DNA from: Bacteroidota bacterium
GTDB taxonomy: Bacteria; Bacteroidota; Bacteroidia; Chitinophagales; Chitinophagaceae
Length of the DNA stretch: 6,200 bases
Direction: 5' to 3'
Assembly: GCA_026391115.1 (NCBI GenBank)
Contig: JAPLER010000370.1
Location: 8,478-14,677, forward strand
In this document: piece after piece, positions 1-5,394 of the stretch
Layout of the letters: the number at the start of each line of letters is the position of its first letter
How positions within the stretch are numbered: the first letter of the stretch is position 1
The notes under the pieces: model-generated
What the model saw: only the letters and a program-made list of their open reading frames with translations
What the model was told of the DNA's origin: nothing
Database searches by the model: none
Program-made: the position numbers and the translations under genes

Positions 1-28
1 AAGATTTGATTTTAGAAAATAAAATAAA

Positions 29-250
29 ATGTTTATAAAAAATGAAATAGAATTAACTAAAACGATCCTTACAACCACTATGAATATTGAAAAAGAATTT
101 CCTGAACTATCAAAATACATTGAGGAAATGAATGTTACTATTCCTAAAGAAAACTTACCAGAAATAGATACAGCTACATTAAAAGAATATCAAAATTCAT
201 TGGATACTTTATTAAAAAACTATAAAATCAATCACACCCCAAAAAAATAA
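29..250 (+). CDS. Small conserved-looking protein of unknown function (73 aa)
   Basis: A short acidic/lysine-rich soluble protein with no signal peptide or membrane segment. The core at residues 23-66 (EFPELSKYIEEM, then VTIPKENLPEI, then a helix ending LLKNY) looks like two helices joined by a proline-containing strand. I recall similar ~60-75 aa proteins beside universal-stress genes in Bacteroidota, but no function is known to me. The ATG at 29 follows an A-rich stretch typical of the other starts here. A second in-frame ATG at 80 (Met18) would keep the conserved-looking core, so the start is not certain. The stop is 4 bases before the next gene, suggesting one transcript and possibly translational coupling. 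No promoter is visible in the 28 bases upstream. Confidence 0.75.
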   Translation: MFIKNEIELTKTILTTTMNIEKEFPELSKYIEEMNVTIPKENLPEIDTATLKEYQNSLDTLLKNYKINHTPKK

Positions 251-254
251 TCAA

Positions 255-626
255 ATGAAAGCTTTAAAAAGACTAGGCGTTTTTATGGATCACAGCACTG
301 CAAATCTAATGGAATTTACAGTTGATCCAATAAGAACAACTACTATTGAATCTGATTTTACACATACCATTAAAGAAGATTCATTGACTAAGAGTGAACA
401 TTTAATGCACAATAAAGAACAGCATCAACAAGCTGCATTTTATAAAAAACTGGGTGAAGAAATTAAACATTTTGATTCTGTGATTTTGTTTGGACCAACA
501 AGTGCCAAAGTAGAATTGTTCAATATTTTAAAAGCAGATCATCAATTTTCTAAAATAAGTATTACTGTAAAACAGACTGATAAAATGACTGATACAAAGC
601 AACACGAATTTGTAAAGCAGAAATAA
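255..626 (+). CDS. baeRF-like (release-factor-related) small protein, probably C-terminally clipped
   Basis: A 123-aa soluble protein. The N-terminal strand LGVFMDHSTANLMEF (residues 7-21) and the C-terminal VILFGPTSAKVELFNIL...ISITVKQTDKMT...QHEFV block (76-120) resemble the bacterial archaeo-eukaryotic release factor-like / host-attachment-like domain: a strand ending in GP, a helix, then a strand ending in a TDKMT-type motif. The middle (MHNKEQHQQ, 51-59) is His/Gln-rich. The molecular role of these proteins is not established; a ribosome- or stress-related role is only family inference. The protein stops right after FVKQK, whereas I would expect a few more residues (an aromatic-ending helix). 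Its last ~34 bases also encode, in another frame, the upstream part of the next gene's USP domain, so the C-terminus was probably replaced by a deletion. Could alternatively be called hypothetical. Confidence 0.8.
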   Translation: MKALKRLGVFMDHSTANLMEFTVDPIRTTTIESDFTHTIKEDSLTKSEHLMHNKEQHQQAAFYKKLGEEIKHFDSVILFGPTSAKVELFNILKADHQFSKISITVKQTDKMTDTKQHEFVKQK

Positions 627-628
627 TA

Positions 629-994
629 TTGCTTCACGTCCTATCAAATCCTGCCTACTATGCATCAACTGTATATGATCCAATTATGGGATTTGGAGGT
701 TTTATGAATTTGAATTTAATGGAATCTAGTTTATTAGATAATCTCAAAACTACTGCACAACTTTTTTTAAACAAATCTAAAAGCCACCTTGCCGATGAAA
801 CAATTCAAACTATTATTGAAGAAGGCGATGTGGCAGATTGCATTTTGGAAGTTGCAAAAAATAATAAAGCTGGTTTAATTATAATGGGTTCTCACAGTAG
901 AAAGTGGTTAGAGCAAGTGTTACTTGGCAGCACTGCTGAGGATGTGTTACATAAAACCACACTACCACTTTTAATTATTCCAACAAAAAAATAA
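629..994 (+). pseudogene. Universal stress protein (UspA family), 5'-truncated
   Basis: Encodes the C-terminal two thirds of a Usp alpha/beta domain: a strand ending in LLHVL, a variable helical part, the strand GLIIMGSHS (residues 82-90), then RKWLEQVLLGSTAEDVL and the last strand TLPLLIIP. The nucleotide-loop motif G-x2-G-x9-G(S/T) is recognisable as G87-S-H-S90-nine residues-G100-S101, with Ser in place of the second Gly. Full-length Usps are about 140-160 aa and begin with a strand ILVPTDFS-like plus a long helix; these ~40 residues are absent. The only early starts are TTG at 629 and in-frame ATGs at 686 and 704. The frame is open upstream to 593 and reads CKAEIILLHV from 611, which is authentic-looking Usp sequence without a start, so the 5' end was lost. 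The remaining fragment lacks the first strand and its Asp, so ATP binding is doubtful. It may still be translated from TTG, coupled to the stop 2 bases upstream. Confidence 0.7.
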
Positions 995-1015
995 ATTTAA
1001 CTAACAAAAAACATT

Positions 1016-1177
1016 ATGGACAAAGAACAAATAGCAGCAATCATTATAGGAATTCTATTTATTATTTTCTTTATCATTCTTTTTCTAAAAGGTAAAAAAA
1101 GGAATCATCATCAAGATTTAATTGATGAAGTATTAAGAACAAAAATTGCTGAGCAAAATTTTGAAAAACCAGAGTAA
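1016..1177 (+). CDS. Small single-pass membrane protein (53 aa), unknown function
   Basis: ATG at 1016, stop TAA at 1175-1177. The protein has a short polar start (MDKEQ), one very hydrophobic helix at residues 6-24 made almost only of Ile, Leu, Phe and Ala, then a basic patch KGKKRNHH (25-32) and a charged helical tail ending EKPE. The positive-inside rule predicts N-terminus out and tail in the cytoplasm. It begins 21 bases after the Usp remnant and 57 bases before YceI, all on the same strand with an A-rich start context, which supports a real gene despite its length. I do not recognise a family. Single-helix proteins of this kind often act as regulators or partners of membrane complexes, but nothing here proves it. 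Confidence 0.65.
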   Translation: MDKEQIAAIIIGILFIIFFIILFLKGKKRNHHQDLIDEVLRTKIAEQNFEKPE

Positions 1178-1234
1178 TTACAAAAGCAATCTCCAATTAC
1201 AATTGACTAAATTAACAATTTTATAAACCTAACA

Positions 1235-1828
1235 ATGACAAACGACACAAAATGGTCACTAGACCCATCGCACAGCGAAATTGGATTTAAAGTAAGACAC
1301 TTAATGATTACTCACGTTAAAGGTTCTTTTAAAACTTTTGATGCAAGTATTTATGTAACTAATCAAAATTTCGCTACTGCCGAAATTGATGTTTGGATTG
1401 ATGCATCATCAATAACAACAGGCAATACAGAACGTGATGAACATTTAAAAGGAGCTGATTTTTTTGATGTAATTAATCATAAGCAAATTGGTTTTACATC
1501 TAGTACAATGGAAAAAAATGAAGAAGATGACAGTTATACATTGTGGGGAGAACTAACCATTAAAGGCATTACAAAAAATGCAAAACTTAACGTTGTTTTT
1601 GGAGGAATAATGAAAGATCCTTGGGGCAATGAAAAAGCTGGCTTTAGTATTACAGGCGTTATTGATAGAACTGATTGGGGGCTTGCCTGGAATACAGTTT
1701 TAGAAACTGGTGCTTTCTTAGTGAGTAATGAAATACATATTTCGTGTGAAATAGAATTAGTTTGCAAAGAGCAAAGCAATTTTTCATCAGAATCTGTTTT
1801 GGTTGATGAAAATAAATCTAGCTTATAA
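1235..1828 (+). CDS. YceI-family lipid-binding-like protein, cytoplasmic form
   Basis: A 197-aa YceI-like protein (lipocalin-like beta barrel; structurally studied members bind polyisoprenoid lipids). Visible family motifs in order: WSLDPSHSEIGFKVRHLMITHVKGSF (residues 7-32), NTERDEHLKGADFFDV (64-79), GELTIKGITK (105-114), GFSITGVIDRTDWGLAWN (136-153), and a closing strand EIHISCEIEL (166-175). There is no signal peptide, unlike periplasmic E. coli YceI, so it should stay in the cytoplasm. After the barrel come about 20 Ser/Glu-rich residues that look disordered. Length is slightly above the usual 170-190 aa because of this tail. The start at 1235 sits directly before the first barrel strand. 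It may be the last gene of the left transcript or have its own start in the 57-bp gap; no convincing promoter is visible there. Its ligand is unknown. Confidence 0.93.
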   Translation: MTNDTKWSLDPSHSEIGFKVRHLMITHVKGSFKTFDASIYVTNQNFATAEIDVWIDASSITTGNTERDEHLKGADFFDVINHKQIGFTSSTMEKNEEDDSYTLWGELTIKGITKNAKLNVVFGGIMKDPWGNEKAGFSITGVIDRTDWGLAWNTVLETGAFLVSNEIHISCEIELVCKEQSNFSSESVLVDENKSSL

Positions 1829-1833
1829 ACATT

Positions 1834-1850
1834 TTGTTATAGCGTTGTTA
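1834..1850. repeat. Two direct TTGTTA hexamers, 11 bp apart
   Basis: TTGTTA occurs at 1834-1839 and again at 1845-1850, so the copies start 11 bp apart, about one helical turn. The same hexamer recurs as an inverted pair at 1929-1945 in the same intergenic region. This could be a protein-binding site, but the hexamer is A/T-rich and also appears in coding sequence, so chance is possible. Confidence 0.3.
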
Positions 1851-1898
1851 ATTCAAATTAAATAAAATGAGTTAAAACTATTTTGAATGATTTTTGCG

Positions 1899-1904
1899 TA
1901 TAAT
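1899..1904 (+). promoter_or_regulatory. Possible -10 box of an exporter promoter
   Basis: An exact TATAAT lies about 120 bp before the exporter start and inside the 1861-2017 inverted repeat. I find no -35 hexamer at 16-18 bp upstream. The Bacteroidota -7 consensus TAnnTTTG is not matched here; the nearest look-alike is TACCTTTA at 1969-1976, and it lacks a TTG element about 19 bp upstream. A promoter somewhere in 1829-2023 is likely because the exporter follows a 195-bp gap, but its exact position is a guess. Confidence 0.2.
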
Positions 1905-1923
1905 TATTTGTAAATGCAGCTAG

Positions 1924-1950
1924 AAAAATTGTTAGATAGTAACAACTTTT
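1924..1950. promoter_or_regulatory. Imperfect dyad TTGTTA-N5-TAACAA, possible operator
   Basis: TTGTTA at 1929-1934 and TAACAA at 1940-1945 form a perfect 6-bp dyad around GATAG. After one mismatch (1928/1946) the symmetry resumes with AAAA (1924-1927) and TTTT (1947-1950), giving 10 of 11 symmetric pairs. The size and one-turn centre spacing suit a dimeric repressor such as a TetR- or MarR-type protein. As an RNA hairpin it would be weak, so I do not call it a terminator. No regulator gene is in the window. Confidence 0.35.
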
Positions 1951-2023
1951 ATAACTGAATTATACACTTACCTTTACTCAAATTTTAAACGTTAAAGTAG
2001 TTTTAACTCATTTTATTATAAAT

Positions 2024-3103
2024 ATGAATAAGCCTTTTTTATATTTAAGTATAGCTTCAATACTATTGTTTTCCTGCAAAAAAAAGAGAGAACATATTAG
2101 CCCAATTGAAGAAAAAATTACTGAGTCTGTTTATGCTTCAGGTGTCGTAAAAAGCAATCATCAGTATCAAGTTTTTTCTACTACAAATGGAATTATTGCA
2201 AGCATTTTAGTTGCTAAAGGCGATATTGTAAAACAAGGAGATGCCATTATAAGTATAACAAATACTACTGCAAAATTAAACACTGAGAATGCAAAAATTG
2301 CTGTAGATTATGCAGCTACATCTTCAAACTCAGAGAAGATTAATGAACTACAAGTAAACATTGATTTAGCTAAAAATAAAATGGACAATGATGCTTTGCT
2401 ATTTAAAAAACAAAGCAATCTTTGGAATGAAGGCATTGGTTCAAAAAATGAATTAGACCAAAGAGAATTGGCGTTTAAAAGCTCATCTATTAATTACGAA
2501 ACAGCAAAACTTAAGCTAACTCAACTCCAAAAGCAAATTGCTTTTCAAGCTAAACAATCTCAAAAAAACTTACAAATCTCTTCAGTAATTACCAACGATT
2601 ATATTGTTAAAAGTGAAGCTAGTGGCAGGGTGTACAATATTTTGAAAGAAAAAGGAGAAATGGTAAATACGCAAACTCCTATAGCCATAATTGGAGATTC
2701 TACTTTTAAACTAGAGTTACAAGTTGATGAATATGATATTGCTAAAATAAAAATTGGGCAAAAAATTATTTTAACGATGGACAGCTACAAAGGACAAACA
2801 TTTGAAGCTGTTGTAAATAAAATGATTCCATTAATGGACGAACGTTCAAAGTCGTTTACCATTGAAGCAGGCTTTATAAACAAGCCCAATACTTTGTATC
2901 CTAATTTAACTTGCGAAGCCAATATTGTTATTCAACAAAAAGAAAAAGCTATAACTATTCCTAGAAATTATTTATTAACTGGAGACTCGGTAATATTGAA
3001 TAATAACGAAAAGAAAAAAGTGATTGTTGGATTAAAAGATTATCAAAAAGTTGAAATTTTAAGTGGTTTATCGGTTAATGATATTATTTTAAAACCATTA
3101 TAA
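2024..3103 (+). CDS. Periplasmic adaptor (membrane-fusion) lipoprotein of an ABC exporter, HlyD/MacA/DevB type
   Basis: The 359-aa product starts with a lipoprotein signal peptide (MNKPFLYLSIASILLFSC, lipobox LLFS-C18) followed by a run of lysines. The first half of a biotinyl-lipoyl barrel is at residues ~47-80 (motif GIIASILVAKGDIVKQGDAI), then a helical hairpin at ~83-185 rich in Lys/Gln/Glu, the second lipoyl half at ~190-224 (VKSEASGRVYNILKEKGEMV), a beta barrel at ~228-285 (FKLELQVDEYDIAKIKIGQK), and a membrane-proximal domain at ~300-359. This is the normal domain order and size for adaptors that link an inner-membrane transporter to an outer-membrane channel. The permease gene starts after one base, so they are one operon. 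The lipid anchor replaces the N-terminal transmembrane helix of MacA. CK4R after the cysteine does not resemble the acidic surface-export signal of Bacteroidota, so a periplasm-facing location is inferred. The substrate cannot be told. Confidence 0.92.
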   Translation: MNKPFLYLSIASILLFSCKKKREHISPIEEKITESVYASGVVKSNHQYQVFSTTNGIIASILVAKGDIVKQGDAIISITNTTAKLNTENAKIAVDYAATSSNSEKINELQVNIDLAKNKMDNDALLFKKQSNLWNEGIGSKNELDQRELAFKSSSINYETAKLKLTQLQKQIAFQAKQSQKNLQISSVITNDYIVKSEASGRVYNILKEKGEMVNTQTPIAIIGDSTFKLELQVDEYDIAKIKIGQKIILTMDSYKGQTFEAVVNKMIPLMDERSKSFTIEAGFINKPNTLYPNLTCEANIVIQQKEKAITIPRNYLLTGDSVILNNNEKKKVIVGLKDYQKVEILSGLSVNDIILKPL

Positions 3104-3104
3104 A

Positions 3105-4364
3105 ATGAATTTTAAATTAATCATCAGCATTGCTAAATCTTTATTGTTAGCTAGGTTTAAGCAAACGCTTGTTGCTGCTATTGGTGTTACATTTAGCATT
3201 GCTATGTTTATTACATTGCTAAGTTTTATGACAGGTTTAAACGACCTGCTCGATGGATTGATTTTAAATAGAACACCACATATTAGATTGTTTAACGATG
3301 TTAAACCCACACAAAACCAACCAGTAAATTTAGTACCAGAATATAGCACTACACATAATTTTATTAACTCTATAAAATCTGGTTCAAGTCGTCAAGAAAT
3401 ACATAACAGCGATGCAATACAACAAACTTTAGCAAAAGATGAACGAGTTTTAGGCTTTGCACCTAAAATCATTACTCCAGTTTTCTTTAACGATGGAACT
3501 ATTGATATTACTGGTGTTGTGCAAGGCATTGATGTATTGGCAGAAAGTAAATTGTTCCATTTTAACGACTATATTACCAATGGCGATGCAACAGATATTA
3601 GCAAGGTTTCAAACAGTATTATTTTAGGCAAAGCGTTGGCAGAAAAGTTGCTTGCTAATGTTGGCGATGTGGTGCAATTAACCACATCCAAAGGAGAACT
3701 TTTCCCTTTAAAGGTTGTTGGCATTTTTCAATCTGGATTGCAAGAACTTGATAAAACGCAGAGCTATGCATCTATTGCTACAGTGCAAAAATTAATGGTA
3801 AAACCCAGCAGCTATATTACAGATATTCAAGTTAAATTAAAAGATATCAATACAGCACCAGCATTGGCAAAAGAATATGCAGTATTGTTTAATACAGATG
3901 CTGAAGATATACAAACTGCCAACTCGCAATTTGAAACTGGGAGTTTTGTAAGAACACTTATTTCTTATGCAGTAGGTATTACATTATTGGTAGTGGCTGG
4001 TTTTGGCATTTATAATATTTTAAATATGATGATTTACGAAAAAATGGATTCTATTGCAATACTTAAAGCCACTGGTTTTGCTGGTAAAGATGTTAAAAGA
4101 ATATTTTTAGTAATTGCATTAAGTATTGGTTTTTTTGGTGGCTTAGCTGGGTTGCTTTTTGGTTTTGGTTTTTCATCACTTATAGATCAAATACCATTTA
4201 ATACTGCATCGCTGCCCACAGTAAAAACGTATCCTATAAATTATAATCCTAAGTTTTATATTATTGGTGCTGTGTTTTCATTAATCACTACTTATTTGTC
4301 TGGTTGGTTTCCATCACGCAAGGCAAGTAAAGTAGATCCTGTAATTATTATAAGAGGCAAATAA
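3105..4364 (+). CDS. ABC transporter permease, FtsX/LolC-MacB type
   Basis: A 419-aa membrane protein with the FtsX/MacB architecture: one transmembrane helix near the N-terminus (~21-44), a large extracytoplasmic domain (~45-280), and three C-terminal helices (~284-309, ~333-358, ~383-402). After helix 2 comes NILNMMIYEKMDSIAILKATGFAGKDVKRIF (residues 304-334), the coupling segment typical of LolC/LolE and MacB-like permeases. The C-terminus WFPSRKASKVDPVIIIRGK is the usual P-x-RKAS-x-x-DP-x-x-x-x-RG ending. It has no fused ATPase; that is the next gene, one base downstream. Such proteins do not move substrates through a membrane pore but use ATP to drive movements of the periplasmic domain (mechanotransmission, known for MacB and LolCDE). 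With the adaptor next to it, export or extrusion of an envelope molecule is likelier than lipoprotein release. Two identical copies probably form the dimer. Confidence 0.92.
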   Translation: MNFKLIISIAKSLLLARFKQTLVAAIGVTFSIAMFITLLSFMTGLNDLLDGLILNRTPHIRLFNDVKPTQNQPVNLVPEYSTTHNFINSIKSGSSRQEIHNSDAIQQTLAKDERVLGFAPKIITPVFFNDGTIDITGVVQGIDVLAESKLFHFNDYITNGDATDISKVSNSIILGKALAEKLLANVGDVVQLTTSKGELFPLKVVGIFQSGLQELDKTQSYASIATVQKLMVKPSSYITDIQVKLKDINTAPALAKEYAVLFNTDAEDIQTANSQFETGSFVRTLISYAVGITLLVVAGFGIYNILNMMIYEKMDSIAILKATGFAGKDVKRIFLVIALSIGFFGGLAGLLFGFGFSSLIDQIPFNTASLPTVKTYPINYNPKFYIIGAVFSLITTYLSGWFPSRKASKVDPVIIIRGK

Positions 4365-4365
4365 C

Positions 4366-5043
4366 ATGAGCAACATTATTTTAGAAGCAAAAAATATCAA
4401 TAAAGATTTTCACGACCCAATGACCATAAGGGTTTTAAGTGATATTAATTTTTCTATCAATAAAGGAGATTTTGTTTCAGTTACTGGAAAATCAGGTTGT
4501 GGCAAATCTACATTGCTATATATTTTATCTACAATGGATACTGATTATGAAGGTGAATTATTTATTGATAATGAACCTATGCACAATAAAACAGAACCAC
4601 AACTTGCCAAAGTAAGAAACGAAAAAATAGGTTTTGTTTTTCAATTTCATTATTTGTTAAATGAATTTTCTGTTTTAAGAAACGTGATGTTGCCAGGATT
4701 AAAATTGCAAAAATATTCTGAAAAAGAAGTTGAACATAGAGCCATAGAAAAATTGAAGATGCTAGGTATAGAAAATCTTGCCAATAAAAATGCACTACAA
4801 ATTTCGGGTGGCGAAAAACAACGTGTAGCCATTGCACGTGCATTAATAAATGACCCACATATTATTATGGGCGATGAACCCACAGGCAATTTAGATAAAA
4901 AAAATAGTGAAATTGTTTTTAATGTTTTTAAGCAACTTGCTGAAGAATATAAACAAACTTTACTTATTGTAACCCACGATCAAAGCTTTGCTGATAGAAC
5001 CCACAGAATTATTGAAATGGAAGATGGTAAAATTATTAAATAA
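4366..5043 (+). CDS. ABC transporter ATP-binding protein, LolD/MacB/DevA type
   Basis: A complete 225-aa nucleotide-binding subunit. Walker A is GKSGCGKST (residues 41-49), the Q-loop is VFQFHYLLNEFSVLRNV (Gln93), the signature is ISGGE (146-150) in place of LSGGQ, Walker B is IIMGDE (166-171) followed by PTGNLD, and the switch histidine is His204 in VTHD. All catalytic residues are present. The stretch FVFQFHYLL-x-EFSVLRNVMLP closely follows the LolD/MacB subfamily pattern. The ATG at 4366 is one base after the permease stop, which indicates translational coupling. It should energise the FtsX-like permease encoded just upstream. No terminator is visible after its stop, so transcription may continue toward the CsbD gene. 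Confidence 0.95.
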   Translation: MSNIILEAKNINKDFHDPMTIRVLSDINFSINKGDFVSVTGKSGCGKSTLLYILSTMDTDYEGELFIDNEPMHNKTEPQLAKVRNEKIGFVFQFHYLLNEFSVLRNVMLPGLKLQKYSEKEVEHRAIEKLKMLGIENLANKNALQISGGEKQRVAIARALINDPHIIMGDEPTGNLDKKNSEIVFNVFKQLAEEYKQTLLIVTHDQSFADRTHRIIEMEDGKIIK

Positions 5044-5188
5044 TTTATTGTACATCTTATTACTACTCTTTTACGCTACATAAAGTGTGAATATTGAAAC
5101 TTTAAAAGCCAATTGTATAAAGCTTTTCAATGCAGCTGTTGTCATCTTTGCATTGTGGAAATTCTTTCACAATCTTAAAAATAATAAA
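5044..5188. promoter_or_regulatory. 145-bp intergenic region before the CsbD gene
   Basis: No terminator is visible after the ATPase gene. A short dyad ATTGTG/CACAAT (5152-5157 and 5168-5173, 10-bp spacer) lies 16 bases before the CsbD start, and AAAAGC/GCTTTT (5104-5109, 5122-5127) lies further up. TTG at 5094-5096 followed after 19 bp by TATAAA (5116-5121) could be a promoter, and CATCTTTG (5143-5150) is one base off the Bacteroidota -7 element, but neither has a convincing partner. The gap makes a separate stress promoter plausible, not shown. Confidence 0.25.
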
Positions 5189-5374
5189 ATGAATACTACT
5201 GAACTGAAAGGTAATTGGAATGAACAAAAAGGGAAATTGAAAAAAAAGTTTGCCGAATTAACAGACAACGATTTAATGTTTCTGGAAGGCAAAAAAGATG
5301 AAATGCTTGGGCGACTTCAAATTAAACTGGGCAAAACAAAAGACGAATTACATAAAATTTTATCAACACTTTAA
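5189..5374 (+). CDS. CsbD-family stress protein (61 aa)
   Basis: A small charged helical protein with the CsbD pattern: MNTTELKGNWNEQKGKLKKKF (residues 1-21), then LTDNDLMFLEGKKDEMLGRLQIKLGKTKDEL (24-54). The W-x-E-x-K-G-K-L-K core and the L-T-D-x-D-L / G-K-x-D-E-x-x-G-R-L-Q segment are family hallmarks. CsbD-like proteins are abundant in stressed or stationary cells of many bacteria (in Bacillus, under the general stress sigma factor), but their molecular function is unknown. The start at 5189 is chosen because homology begins there and it has the aaaataaaATG context. The frame is open back to 5084 with a GTG at 5087, which would add 34 partly hydrophobic residues foreign to the family. It is followed after 20 bases by the lipoprotein gene and is likely co-transcribed with it. 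Confidence 0.9.
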   Translation: MNTTELKGNWNEQKGKLKKKFAELTDNDLMFLEGKKDEMLGRLQIKLGKTKDELHKILSTL

Positions 5375-5394
5375 TTAAACTATAAAATAAAAAA

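Larger units (their letters stand above)
1861..2017. repeat. Perfect 20-bp inverted repeat flanking 117 bp upstream of the exporter
   Basis: The left arm is 1861-1880 (aataaaatgagttaaaacta) and the right arm 1998-2017 is its exact reverse complement. In RNA the stem could continue with a G-U pair (1881/1997), three A-U pairs and another G-U pair (1885/1993). The right arm ends 6 bases before the ATG of the membrane-fusion protein and therefore covers its ribosome-binding region. The enclosed DNA holds a TATAAT box (1899-1904) without a good upstream partner element and a smaller dyad at 1924-1950. Possible meanings are a long-range RNA hairpin, paired operators, or the ends of a small non-coding mobile element; no clean target-site duplication is seen. 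Confidence 0.8.

Noticed and set aside
1..38. Tail of an upstream coding sequence (a frame ending at TAA 36-38, or another ending at TAA 20-22)
   Set aside because: Only 6-11 codons are visible with no recognisable sequence, so neither can be supported.
593..631. A -1 frameshift producing a baeRF-Usp fusion protein
   Set aside because: The frames overlap and the shift direction would fit, but no slippery heptamer or downstream stem is visible in 593-626, and the truncated ends are better explained by a deletion.
1203..1227. Sigma70-like promoter before YceI (TTGACT 1203-1208 and TATAAA 1222-1227)
   Set aside because: The spacer is only 13 bp and the start would fall at the ATG; it does not fit the Bacteroidota promoter pattern.
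1534..1779. Minus-strand open frames inside YceI, the exporter genes and the lipoprotein (also 3098-3349, 4577-4889, 5322-5675)
   Set aside because: They lie opposite well-supported genes, have no recognisable motifs and show compositions expected of antisense shadows.
1861..2017. Calling the inverted-repeat region a MITE
   Set aside because: Flanking bases (ATTA on the left, ATAA on the right) give no clear target duplication, and no second copy is in the window; it stays a hypothesis.
5087..5188. GTG start at 5087 adding 34 residues to the CsbD protein
   Set aside because: The extra residues (partly hydrophobic, LFNAAVVIFALWKFF) are not part of the CsbD family, and the ATG at 5189 has the usual A-rich start context and begins exactly at the family homology.
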